Below, in pieces: positions 1-6,409 of a stretch of DNA of 6,596 nt. Numbering within the stretch: the stretch's first letter is position 1; every line of letters begins with the position of its first letter. This DNA comes from Porticoccus sp. (GTDB lineage: Bacteria > Pseudomonadota > Gammaproteobacteria > Pseudomonadales > Porticoccaceae), in contig DRHD01000006.1 in assembly GCA_011049795.1 (NCBI GenBank), positions 1-6,596 on the forward strand, read 5' to 3'. The position numbers were made by a program, and so were the translations under genes. Under the pieces are notes generated by a model. That model ran no database searches. It was not told where the DNA came from and saw only the letters and a list, made by a program, of their open reading frames with translations.

Positions 1-284
1 CTTAAGGGTGATAACAGAGGTGCTAAAAACGCGAGAGCAAAGGTTGTCGTGCGGAGTTTTTGCTGCCATGTCAGTGTCTTGCGAAGTTGCTGCCGTTGGA
101 TATAACCCAATTCAATCAGGATTTCACCGAGGGCGATCGCCCCTACTATGGGTTTGTTTTGGTCCTTGGCAGCATGGCGTCTTTCTTGCTGCAGAGTAAC
201 CGCCTGTTGTAATTGCGTCGAGTTGATGTCACCGCGTTCAATAAGCAGCTCACCAAGACGCATATGTTTTTTTTGAACCGCCAT
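1..284 (-). CDS. Partial MshEN-like tandem-motif protein with hydrophobic segment (5' part only)
   Basis: The reading frame opens at ATG 284 and runs off the left edge without a stop, giving 94 codons. A good Shine-Dalgarno AAGGAG (293-298) lies 8 nt upstream of the start. The visible protein has two 24-residue motifs of the form RLGxxLLxxGxIxxxxLxxxLxxQ, at residues 9-32 and 51-74, with a basic, polar 18-residue spacer. This is the pattern of MshEN/GspE-N domains, which precede PilB/GspE-type ATPases; some MshEN domains bind cyclic di-GMP. The leading Arg is present in motif 1 (R9) and is Ala in motif 2 (A51). From residue 82 a hydrophobic run (FALAFLAPLLSPL) begins, resembling a membrane segment or internal signal anchor, which is unlike a cytoplasmic secretion ATPase. 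The C-terminal part is outside the window, so function is unknown. Reality of the gene is fairly certain; the domain name is an inference from pattern. Confidence 0.75.
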   Translation of the reverse strand, partial: MAVQKKHMRLGELLIERGDINSTQLQQAVTLQQERRHAAKDQNKPIVGAIALGEILIELGYIQRQQLRKTLTWQQKLRTTTFALAFLAPLLSPL

Positions 285-521
285 CCGACTGTCTCCTTAG
301 ACCAACAAGATTTAACCCGAAAAAATGTTATTGACTATAAGACTGACTATAGCAAAAATCACATAAAGCATTAGCTCAGAAAGTGCTAAAAAATGGATTT
401 GTATATACGACAGGTAGGCACAAACAGCCGCAGGCATTGCCGTTCAAGGAGTTCAGTATGCGCTAATTGAGATCAGAAACGTATTGTTCTGGCTATCGAA
501 ACGTCCAGTCAAATCTAAGTT
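285..521. other. Non-coding spacer between RNase H terminator hairpin and MshEN-like gene
   Basis: No convincing reading frame on either strand. It is AT-rich near the downstream gene and holds the candidate promoter, the TGACTATA pair and a small TTAGC/GCTAA inverted repeat (371-375, 385-389). Positions 444-471 show a weak, inverted resemblance to the repeat seen near the right edge of the window. Nothing else could be identified. Confidence 0.5.
327..355 (-). promoter_or_regulatory. Weak candidate sigma70 promoter for the MshEN-like gene, overlapping a TGACTATA repeat
   Basis: On the minus strand TTGCTA (350-355) and AATAAC (327-332) are separated by 17 nt and lie about 45 nt upstream of the ATG at 284. 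Each hexamer matches 4 of 6 consensus positions, so support is modest. The spacer region contains two exact copies of TGACTATA in plus orientation (332-339 and 344-351), 12 bp apart. They could be a regulator site, or simply two alternative -10-like TATAGT sequences. Confidence 0.25.
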
Positions 522-559
522 ACTGAAGCTAAGCTCTGGAGTCAGACCTTAGCTTCAGT
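522..559 (-). terminator. Strong hairpin directly after the RNase H stop codon
   Basis: A perfect 12-bp inverted repeat (522-533 with 548-559, arm ACTGAAGCTAAG) is followed after one C/C mismatch by 4 more pairs (535-538 with 543-546) and a 4-nt loop. The stem begins 4 nt beyond the TAA stop at 564-566. No U-run follows on the minus strand (nor on the plus strand), so it is not a textbook intrinsic terminator. It may still end or protect the 3' end of the RNase H transcript, possibly with Rho or as a block to 3' exonucleases. Confidence 0.6.
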
Positions 560-563
560 TTAG

Positions 564-1370
564 TTACCCTGTCCGCATCGCTAAGATACTTTCAATGTCC
601 ATTTCACCACGATACAACGAAAAATCAAGCTCACGTGATTCAATAGCCATAATTGACATGCGGTCTGCCAGCTCATTCCCTTCGACACCTACGTGGCCAT
701 TCACGTGAAGCACCTGCACCTCCTTCTTAATCGTCTGATGCAATGCGAACATTTCTTGGATTAACTTGAGGTTCTTAATTTCGCCGGTTTTCTTCTTCCA
801 CCCGTTCTTCTCCCAGCCGATAGCCCACTGGATGACACTCTGAATGGAGTACTTCGAGTCACAGAAGATAGCGACTGACTTCCCTTCGCCAATAATGTCC
901 TTTGCCATCATCAAAGCTTGGTGCAATGCGTTTAACTCAGCGGTATTGTTAGTCCCGGCTGGATTGTACAAGCCGTACCAAAGCTCGGTAACAACATCAT
1001 CATGATAGACCGCAATGCCAGATCCAGCTTTCCCAGGATTAGGCTCACAGCCACCATCGGTGAATATTTTGGTATCAACCTCTATCGCCGCAATCTCTTT
1101 AGCTGTGTAAGTCTTAAGGGTTTTTGCGGTAGATTTTTTCCTGGTCTTCGGGAGCGTTTCTGGCTTGCTGCCGCTCACAGATAAGCCTTTGGCTGGGACC
1201 GCTACGCTCGTACCTCTATAGGCAGTTTCAGCTTCGGCACGGGTCTTAAACGACTTATACTTGGCGCCAGTAAACTTATCGACATGACTCTTACAGGTAT
1301 TCCAATCAGTGAAGATTCCTGTCTCCCGGCCTTTCCATACTACGTAAAACTTCATCGTTGTTACTGCCAT
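564..1370 (-). CDS. Ribonuclease H, viroplasmin (caulimovirus VI-type) domain fused to RNase HI domain
   Basis: This enzyme should cleave the RNA strand of RNA-DNA hybrids in the cytoplasm, removing R-loops and primer RNA. The protein has 268 residues. Residues 7-52 form a viroplasmin-type hybrid-binding domain (FYVVWKGRETGIFTDW, then KSFKTRAEAETAY). A Ser/Thr/Lys-rich linker spans roughly 53-95. The RNase HI catalytic domain covers about 98-243, with the four metal-binding acidic residues visible: D105 (FTDGG), E145 (NTAELNAL), D171 (FCDSKYS) and D236 (NELADRMS), plus the catalytic-loop His H226. About 25 extra residues follow. The domain order matches eukaryotic RNase H1 and a bacterial subset; classical E. 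coli rnhA lacks the N-terminal domain. ATG 1370 was chosen because it precedes the domain. Its Shine-Dalgarno is poor, and Met6 (ATG 1355) is an alternative that leaves the domain intact. All key residues are present, so it is probably active. Confidence 0.93.
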   Translation of the reverse strand: MAVTTMKFYVVWKGRETGIFTDWNTCKSHVDKFTGAKYKSFKTRAEAETAYRGTSVAVPAKGLSVSGSKPETLPKTRKKSTAKTLKTYTAKEIAAIEVDTKIFTDGGCEPNPGKAGSGIAVYHDDVVTELWYGLYNPAGTNNTAELNALHQALMMAKDIIGEGKSVAIFCDSKYSIQSVIQWAIGWEKNGWKKKTGEIKNLKLIQEMFALHQTIKKEVQVLHVNGHVGVEGNELADRMSIMAIESRELDFSLYRGEMDIESILAMRTG

Positions 1371-1716
1371 GTCTTTAGGTGGATGTGAATATTAACTAAG
1401 TCGCTTGCCTGTGCTTGTTATGCATTTACTTCTCTGATTTATCAATCGACTCTTTATAGAGAGAACAAAACCAAAACACCCCAAAGCTTAAAAGCAATAA
1501 ACCTAAGCCCCCTTATCATAAACTTGGGGCTATAAAAATCAATGACTTGCAAATGACTTTCCGAATTAACTAGGCATGCACTGCTGAACGCGGCGATACT
1601 GCCTATAATTCGAGCAAGTGATCCGCTATGGGTCAACGTTTGCCACAAGCCAACAATTCAGCAAATCCTCGCCACAACGGCAGTTCGGCCTCAACAATTC
1701 CAACCATTAACACTCG
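1371..1716. other. 346-nt spacer between the lipoprotein and RNase H genes
   Basis: I see no supported gene here. An open frame on the minus strand (1454-1648) starts only at TTG, has no Shine-Dalgarno and no recognisable domain. The spacer carries the RNase H promoter candidate. It also has an inverted repeat AGCCCC/GGGGCT (1506-1511 and 1526-1531) with a 14-nt loop, which could act as a weak terminator for lipoprotein read-through, and an exact 9-bp direct repeat CAACAATTC (1651-1659 and 1692-1700). None of these has a known role. Confidence 0.45.
1417..1445 (-). promoter_or_regulatory. Candidate sigma70 promoter for the RNase H gene
   Basis: On the minus strand TTGATA (1440-1445, 5 of 6 to the -35 consensus) and CATAAC (1417-1422, 4 of 6 to the -10 consensus) are 17 nt apart. 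Transcription would start near 1410, giving a leader of about 40 nt. This is the best-placed promoter-like pair in the spacer, but it is assigned by eye only. Confidence 0.4.
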
Positions 1717-2109
1717 CTACTCAATAACACCCCATCGCTTTTGCGTATCAGTAACATTCATCACCAACTTTTTAACCAGTGAGTTTTCATCTAAAAGAAT
1801 AACAAGCTCTTTCTTTTTGCCATCAGACACTTGCGAGATAATGTTGTAGGGAATGAAGTTTTGCGCCCGCGGCATAAGTCGTATGTATTCGTATGTCATA
1901 ACCTCTAGCCCACCATCAGTAAACGTGGTTTCCATGGGTGCACCGAGCATACTAATAAGTTGTTGCTTGGTGGTAAGCCCTTCATGAATTTTCCTGCCAA
2001 TAGACTCTGGCGACTCATTTGACAAACTTTCGTTGCCGACCGTTGAACAGCCAGCAAGTATCGAAAGACCAATCACTAGTACCAACGTTCTTAATATTAC
2101 CTTGTTCAT
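1717..2109 (-). CDS. Small outer-membrane-type lipoprotein with BamE/SmpA-OmlA-like domain
   Basis: A 130-residue protein. A type II signal peptide is clear: N-terminal Lys3/Arg7, hydrophobic core LVLVIGLSIL, and lipobox L18-A19-G20-C21. Mature residue +2 is Ser, not Asp, which favours outer-membrane sorting by Lol. The mature part has the BamE-like pattern: a helix with I-H-E-GLTTKQQLISMLGAP (about 48-63), then a strand-rich section (TDGGLEVMTYEY, then KKKELVILLDENSLVKKLVM). True BamE assists beta-barrel assembly, but many paralogues share the fold with unknown roles, so I do not call it bamE. The frame stays open upstream to 2319, but ATG 2109 is preferred: GGAG (2116-2119) sits 6 nt upstream and the signal peptide begins there. 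The ATG at 2121 would add four residues (MENK). The stop is TAG. It has its own 267-nt upstream region, so it is probably transcribed separately from the kinase. Confidence 0.85.
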   Translation of the reverse strand: MNKVILRTLVLVIGLSILAGCSTVGNESLSNESPESIGRKIHEGLTTKQQLISMLGAPMETTFTDGGLEVMTYEYIRLMPRAQNFIPYNIISQVSDGKKKELVILLDENSLVKKLVMNVTDTQKRWGVIE

Positions 2110-2190
2110 TTTGTTCTCCATCAATGTATTTATGTTTGCACGTTTAGCGCAGCAATATAGCGAGATCAAATGAATGACAGATGAATTAGA

Positions 2191-2212
2191 GATTAACGGA
2201 GAATTAACGAGG
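2191..2212. promoter_or_regulatory. 11-bp tandem direct repeat upstream of the lipoprotein, possible OmpR/PhoB-type operator
   Basis: Two adjacent 11-bp units (2191-2201 and 2202-2212) share the exact heptamer ATTAACG at 2192-2198 and 2203-2209. An 11-bp period puts both copies on one face of the helix, the arrangement bound by winged-helix response regulators of the OmpR family. It lies about 80-100 nt upstream of the lipoprotein start, where an activator site could sit. No convincing -35/-10 pair was found nearby, so this is only a candidate. Confidence 0.25.
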
Positions 2213-2220
2213 AATGTGAA

Positions 2221-2288
2221 GGGGCTTGTTTCTATACCCACTTTTGTGCCAAACGCGGACGCCATTGCGAGGCCTGCATAACTCACTT
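2221..2288. repeat. Dispersed short repeat, copy A
   Basis: This stretch resembles 6520-6590 in the same orientation. The core at 2264-2285 matches 6566-6587 at 20 of 22 positions, including an unbroken 12-mer CTGCATAACTCA. Both copies begin with GGGG at a similar distance (43 versus 46 nt) before the core, with looser similarity between. Each copy lies in the upstream region of a minus-strand gene for an exported protein. No transposase or known element name could be attached. Confidence 0.5.
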
Positions 2289-2376
2289 GGCTTGCACGCA
2301 TCACTGAAAGACGACGCACCCAGCCTTCGATCAGCTAAGTAATCGTCAAGATCAATCAAAACACACGAAAGGAAAA

Positions 2377-4671
2377 TCACACATCATCATCTAGTACACG
2401 ACGCACGGCGATGGCCAGTTCCGCCTGGTTATAGGGCTTATGCAAGCGACCTTCAGCTAATTTAGTAAGGTAATCGTTGGTTCCGGCAATAAGCTCACCT
2501 CCTTTTTTGGCAAACCCACTAGCCAGTAAAATTTTGTACTCTGGATATTTTTCATGGATATAGCCCGCCAAGCTATAACCATCCATATCACCGGGCATAA
2601 TAATATCTGAGAACACCATATCGATAGAGTCGGTTTCTTCGAGTATCTTTACTGCCTGCTCTGCATTGGAGGCAGTTACCACCGTGTAGCCAAGATAATT
2701 CAGATAATCTTTTGCGATGTCCAGCAGGGCATCTTCGTCGTCGACTACCAAAATGGTCTCCGTACCACCAGGCATTTCCGAGCTTGAATTCTTAGGGCTG
2801 GTAACATTCGGGGTCTCAACTACCGCTCTCGGTAGGAAAATATTGAATGTAGTGCCCTTTCCCACCTCAGAGTAAATATTAATATGACCTCCCGAGCGTT
2901 CAACAAAACTGTAAACCATACTTAAGCCAAGACCAGTACCCCTACCCAATTTCTTCGTTGAGAAAAACGGCTCAAAAACACTATTTTTAGTCTCATCGTT
3001 CATGCCTATGCCGCTGTCACCCACTGACACCATGACATACTCTCCCGTTTTACTGCCGGGATTACAAGAAACATAGCTCTGATCCAATACCTTATTTGAG
3101 GTCTCAATATTAAGGCAGCCACCATCAGGCATTGCATCTTTGGCGTTGAGCGATAGATTTAATATGGAGTCCTCAAAATCACCAGCATCGATATTGACAG
3201 GCCACACACCCTCGGTAAGATCTGTATTGACCTCAATAGATACTGTTAGTGATTTGGCCACAAGTTCATCCATGCCTTCCAGTATCGTGTTTATGTCTAC
3301 AGGCTCGCTCTCTTTAACTTTATGTCTAGAAAACTGCAGCAGCTTACGAGTAATGTCAGCCCCTCTTTCTGCTCCTTTCAGTGCACTATCAATTCTTTCC
3401 TGTGCCTTTTCATTCTCGTGAATAGATAGTTTCAACAACTCGAGATTACCGATAACAATTCCCAATATATTATTAAAATCATGGGCAATCCCCCCTGTGA
3501 GCTGGCCAATCGCTTCCATCTTTTGAGCACGACGTAGAACTAATTCATTGGCATTCTTTTCAGTGATGTCATCCAAACGGATAACGGCCCCCTCAACACC
3601 ATTTGTGGCTAGAGGATAAATAGTCATTTCTGAGAGTCTGGTTACCCCATTTTGTTCATACTGTTGCTGAGGAACCACCTGTTTTTGACGAGAATCAATA
3701 GCGTCACGAACCCTTTGCATTTCATCTGAGAGTCTGGGAAAGGGCTTTGACAATGGTTGCCCAAGAGCCTCTTCGGCGCTAATTCCAGTTTCTTCAACTG
3801 CGCCACTATTCCACTGGGTAACGTTGCCTTCCAGGTCCACGCCAATTAGAACTGATGGCATCGAATTGATAATATTAGATAAATAGTTGCGCAAGTGACG
3901 AAGTTTCTCATCAGCCTCAACCCTCTCCCTTAGCGATTTCTTTAATCGTATGGATTCTTCCATAACTTGGCGTTTGCTTTTTACCTCTTCGGCATGCTTT
4001 CTCCTCTCAGCAACATACTTTCGAACAAGATTTATTACGTAGGCTAGAATCGCCTTTAGTATAAGAACTTCGACTACGGTCGTAATTACCACCGCCCAAA
4101 ACGCTAGGCGAGCATTTTCCTGTGCAGCTTTAAATGTCTCCGTGCTGATTTTCACCTGGTAGGCATTGTAAGCCCCGACCGCCAGGGTCACTCGGTCATA
4201 CATTTTTTTTTCGTGGGCCGTTACGCTGATAAATGCGGCAATACGAACACCCTCATTGACATAAGCTTTCGTGACATCAACTGCCAATGAATAGCCCTTC
4301 CAGGCCGAGAGAATATTGCCATAAAGCCGACTGGCTTCAGCACTGGCAAACACGACCCCAGCGCCATCTCGCAACTGAAGATCAGTCTTCTTTTGTAGTT
4401 GATTAACATTTACCTTCAGCTCTTCCCTCAGTGCATCATTGGGCGCTAATACCAAACCCATAGAAAGTTGTCGCAACTCAGAAATTGGCAGTGAAATTTC
4501 TGAGGATACGATACTCACCTGACTCACTGAATCATAAACTTTAGTTATGGAATTATTGACACCGTCCAGGCTGAAAATATTGTATACGCCCTGAAAAATT
4601 AGCACCGAGGTGGTAAAAATAAATAGCGCTAGTATCCGTGTCGACAGCCCCTTATCCGATACAGGTTCCAT
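2377..4671 (-). CDS. Hybrid sensor histidine kinase (TM - periplasmic helical domain - TM - PAS - HisKA - HATPase - REC)
   Basis: A 764-residue inner-membrane kinase. TM1 is at about 12-34 and TM2 at about 188-216. Between them about 150 residues look all-helical, like a 4-helix-bundle or TorS-type sensor. A charged coiled coil (about 217-262) leads to a PAS domain (about 263-372). The HisKA domain has H397 in GQLTGGIAHDFNN. The ATPase domain has the N box (N505/N509, NLSLNAKDAM), G1 (D552-x-G-x-G), F box (FEPFFSTK) and G2 (GRGTGLGL, 576-583). The C-terminal receiver (about 637-760) has acidic pocket D644/D645, phospho-acceptor D689 (FSDIIMP), S718 and K745 (HKP). All catalytic residues are intact. 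There is no HPt or DNA-binding domain, so output needs a partner encoded elsewhere. Start ATG 4671 has Shine-Dalgarno GAGGG (4681-4685) 9 nt upstream; another ATG at 4676 is out of frame. It lies 16 nt after the solute-binding protein gene, which implies one operon and possibly a shared signal. Confidence 0.93.
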   Translation of the reverse strand: MEPVSDKGLSTRILALFIFTTSVLIFQGVYNIFSLDGVNNSITKVYDSVSQVSIVSSEISLPISELRQLSMGLVLAPNDALREELKVNVNQLQKKTDLQLRDGAGVVFASAEASRLYGNILSAWKGYSLAVDVTKAYVNEGVRIAAFISVTAHEKKMYDRVTLAVGAYNAYQVKISTETFKAAQENARLAFWAVVITTVVEVLILKAILAYVINLVRKYVAERRKHAEEVKSKRQVMEESIRLKKSLRERVEADEKLRHLRNYLSNIINSMPSVLIGVDLEGNVTQWNSGAVEETGISAEEALGQPLSKPFPRLSDEMQRVRDAIDSRQKQVVPQQQYEQNGVTRLSEMTIYPLATNGVEGAVIRLDDITEKNANELVLRRAQKMEAIGQLTGGIAHDFNNILGIVIGNLELLKLSIHENEKAQERIDSALKGAERGADITRKLLQFSRHKVKESEPVDINTILEGMDELVAKSLTVSIEVNTDLTEGVWPVNIDAGDFEDSILNLSLNAKDAMPDGGCLNIETSNKVLDQSYVSCNPGSKTGEYVMVSVGDSGIGMNDETKNSVFEPFFSTKKLGRGTGLGLSMVYSFVERSGGHINIYSEVGKGTTFNIFLPRAVVETPNVTSPKNSSSEMPGGTETILVVDDEDALLDIAKDYLNYLGYTVVTASNAEQAVKILEETDSIDMVFSDIIMPGDMDGYSLAGYIHEKYPEYKILLASGFAKKGGELIAGTNDYLTKLAEGRLHKPYNQAELAIAVRRVLDDDV

Positions 4672-4687
4672 TCCATTCAGCCCTCAA

Positions 4688-6409
4688 TTAATGATGAGTA
4701 ATTTCAACAGGATTCTTTAGATGTGCCGGGTATGGTCCATCCCTAACTGACCAGTGATTGTCACTTACTTCAATTTCCCACAGTGGGATAAACGCAGACG
4801 GCCTTGGCTTGTAACTAACCTCTTTATTGAAGGCAAGTACTTTATTCGGACTAGGCAAGAACAGCATGTAGGATTGGCGATAGACGTATTGAATAATTGA
4901 CTTAAGCAGAGGCACATATTCCAAATCTTTTATATCGGTTTGTTGCAACAATGATAGCGTTTCCTCTAAATACGTATCGCGGCCTATCGTCGACCAAACA
5001 CTGCTTGGACGATACACAAAGAGTGCTGTCCATGGGTGCCTTATCCAGTCATAGTTAGCCCAAATCAATAAATCATAGCTCGTTGTATTAAGACCATCCC
5101 TTGTGTTGAGCAGTTGGTCAAATATGTTTTTTTCTTCGCCTACCACTTCTACCTGAAGGTCGATGTGGATGAGCTCAAGAAAATATTTTATGTCGCCAAT
5201 CAAATATAGAAAACTCTCTTGGACCAAAAACTTCAGCTTCAACTTTTCGTCGGGATTCATTCCATACCTGACTTGGTGCTTTTTGATCGTTGCAATCAGG
5301 TCACTCCTGACTTTGGGAGATAGCGGGCTTTCAATCAAGGAATGCGACTGTAAGTTATTACTTGCTTTTCTAACACCATAAAAATTTGGAGATACCATTG
5401 TTGGGGAGTACTCTCCCTCCCCGTTCATGGATAGCATCAGCAGCGACTCTTGATCAATCGCTCTATTGAGAGCCTCCCTTACTTCTCTTTCCTGTAGAAG
5501 AGGGTTTCCATTAATCATATTAATGTGTACTGAGTAATTGTTGGTTGATGGAGATCGCACTAGTTTTCCAAACTTTGACAAAACCGTAGGTAGTTCGTAC
5601 GAAAATGGGATTGGCATTACGTCAAGTGCCCCCTCCCTACTTAATATGTCGGAAACAGCCGATTCAGTTTGTAAGTCCAAATAGATAGTGATTTTATCTA
5701 CCTTAGGAAAACGGGGATCCCAATAGTCCTTGTTTGCCACTAACTCTACGACTGAAGAATTCCGATCTCCTTCCACGTAGCCTTTTTTCAAAATATAGGG
5801 GCCGATTGAATAAAGACCCGGTGCGGCCAAGTTTGGTGCAGTAGGCTTTCCATTCCAGCCGTATTTTTCAAGGTAGTCCTGGGTATAGAAATGTATCCAC
5901 ATGGCGTCATACATAAATAAGCCATACTTTTTCTTTAGATGGATACGAACCCTATACTCTGACATTTTCTCTGTTCGATCAAAGACCTGATCGATAGATG
6001 TATAGGTGTAGGGTTTTTTTTTAAAATACTGCATGTTGAGCAATACGGCGTCGGCATTAAAAGGGCTTCCATCGTGAAACCTGACCCCTTTACGCAACTC
6101 GAATTCGTAGACTTTGTCACTGATTTTCGTGTGCGATACCGCCAGGTCGTACTCCCAGCCGCGCTCGTTATCAGCCGGCCTGACAAAGCCGGAGTTTACC
6201 GAGTGAGATATGGCGAGATAAGGAAGATAGGGTAAGAATATTTTAATATGAGAGCCTGGCTTTCGGCGTCCATCCATGCTGTTAAGACTTGTATCGGATC
6301 TCAATCCAAGATGATTGAGATCCGTGGCGTCTGCAGGAACTAAAGATGGATACTGGAATAGTCCGGCCAGCACACACAGCTTACCCAATATACTGGCTAT
6401 TCGACCCAC
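4688..6409 (-). CDS. Periplasmic solute-binding protein, family 5 (oligopeptide/nickel type), likely sensor partner of the kinase
   Basis: 573 residues from GTG 6409. This start is preferred because GGGAGG (6416-6421) sits 6 nt upstream and a signal peptide follows: Arg3 and Lys11, core ILGKLCVLAGLF, and a likely cleavage after PADA at about 28. A further in-frame GTG at 6436 would add nine residues that overlap the Shine-Dalgarno. Family-5 hallmarks are YEFELRKGVRFHDGSPFNAD (101-120), GPYILKKGY (203-211), a DYWDPRFPKVDKITI block (228-242) and VREALNRAIDQESLL (310-324). Length is normal for the family (500-600). Such proteins bind peptides, nickel chelates, heme or chitooligosaccharides and usually feed an ABC importer; the ligand cannot be predicted. 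No permease or ATPase follows. Instead the next gene, 16 nt away, is a hybrid sensor kinase, so a role in signal perception is inferred. It lacks a lipobox, so it should be soluble in the periplasm. Confidence 0.88.
   Translation of the reverse strand: MGRIASILGKLCVLAGLFQYPSLVPADATDLNHLGLRSDTSLNSMDGRRKPGSHIKIFLPYLPYLAISHSVNSGFVRPADNERGWEYDLAVSHTKISDKVYEFELRKGVRFHDGSPFNADAVLLNMQYFKKKPYTYTSIDQVFDRTEKMSEYRVRIHLKKKYGLFMYDAMWIHFYTQDYLEKYGWNGKPTAPNLAAPGLYSIGPYILKKGYVEGDRNSSVVELVANKDYWDPRFPKVDKITIYLDLQTESAVSDILSREGALDVMPIPFSYELPTVLSKFGKLVRSPSTNNYSVHINMINGNPLLQEREVREALNRAIDQESLLMLSMNGEGEYSPTMVSPNFYGVRKASNNLQSHSLIESPLSPKVRSDLIATIKKHQVRYGMNPDEKLKLKFLVQESFLYLIGDIKYFLELIHIDLQVEVVGEEKNIFDQLLNTRDGLNTTSYDLLIWANYDWIRHPWTALFVYRPSSVWSTIGRDTYLEETLSLLQQTDIKDLEYVPLLKSIIQYVYRQSYMLFLPSPNKVLAFNKEVSYKPRPSAFIPLWEIEVSDNHWSVRDGPYPAHLKNPVEITHH

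Noticed and set aside
8..199. 63-codon plus-strand frame at the left edge
   Set aside because: It is antisense to the MshEN-like gene, whose tandem motifs and ribosome site make the minus strand clearly the coding one.
1411..1430. GTTATGC next to an inverted TAAC-type motif, considered as an integron attC site
   Set aside because: No matching core site (GTTRRRY/RYYYAAC pair) is found at the usual 60-150 nt distance, no integrase is visible, and the genes do not look like cassettes.
1454..1648. 64-codon minus-strand frame with hydrophobic C-terminus
   Set aside because: It has only a TTG start, no Shine-Dalgarno and no recognisable pattern, and lies in an AT-rich spacer between well-defined genes.
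2320..2376. Searched for an intrinsic terminator after the kinase gene
   Set aside because: Only scattered GATC-containing short repeats are present, with no stable stem and no U-tract.
3140..3421. 93-codon plus-strand frame inside the kinase gene
   Set aside because: Shadow frame opposite the HisKA/HATPase region, rich in Ser and Leu with no independent evidence.
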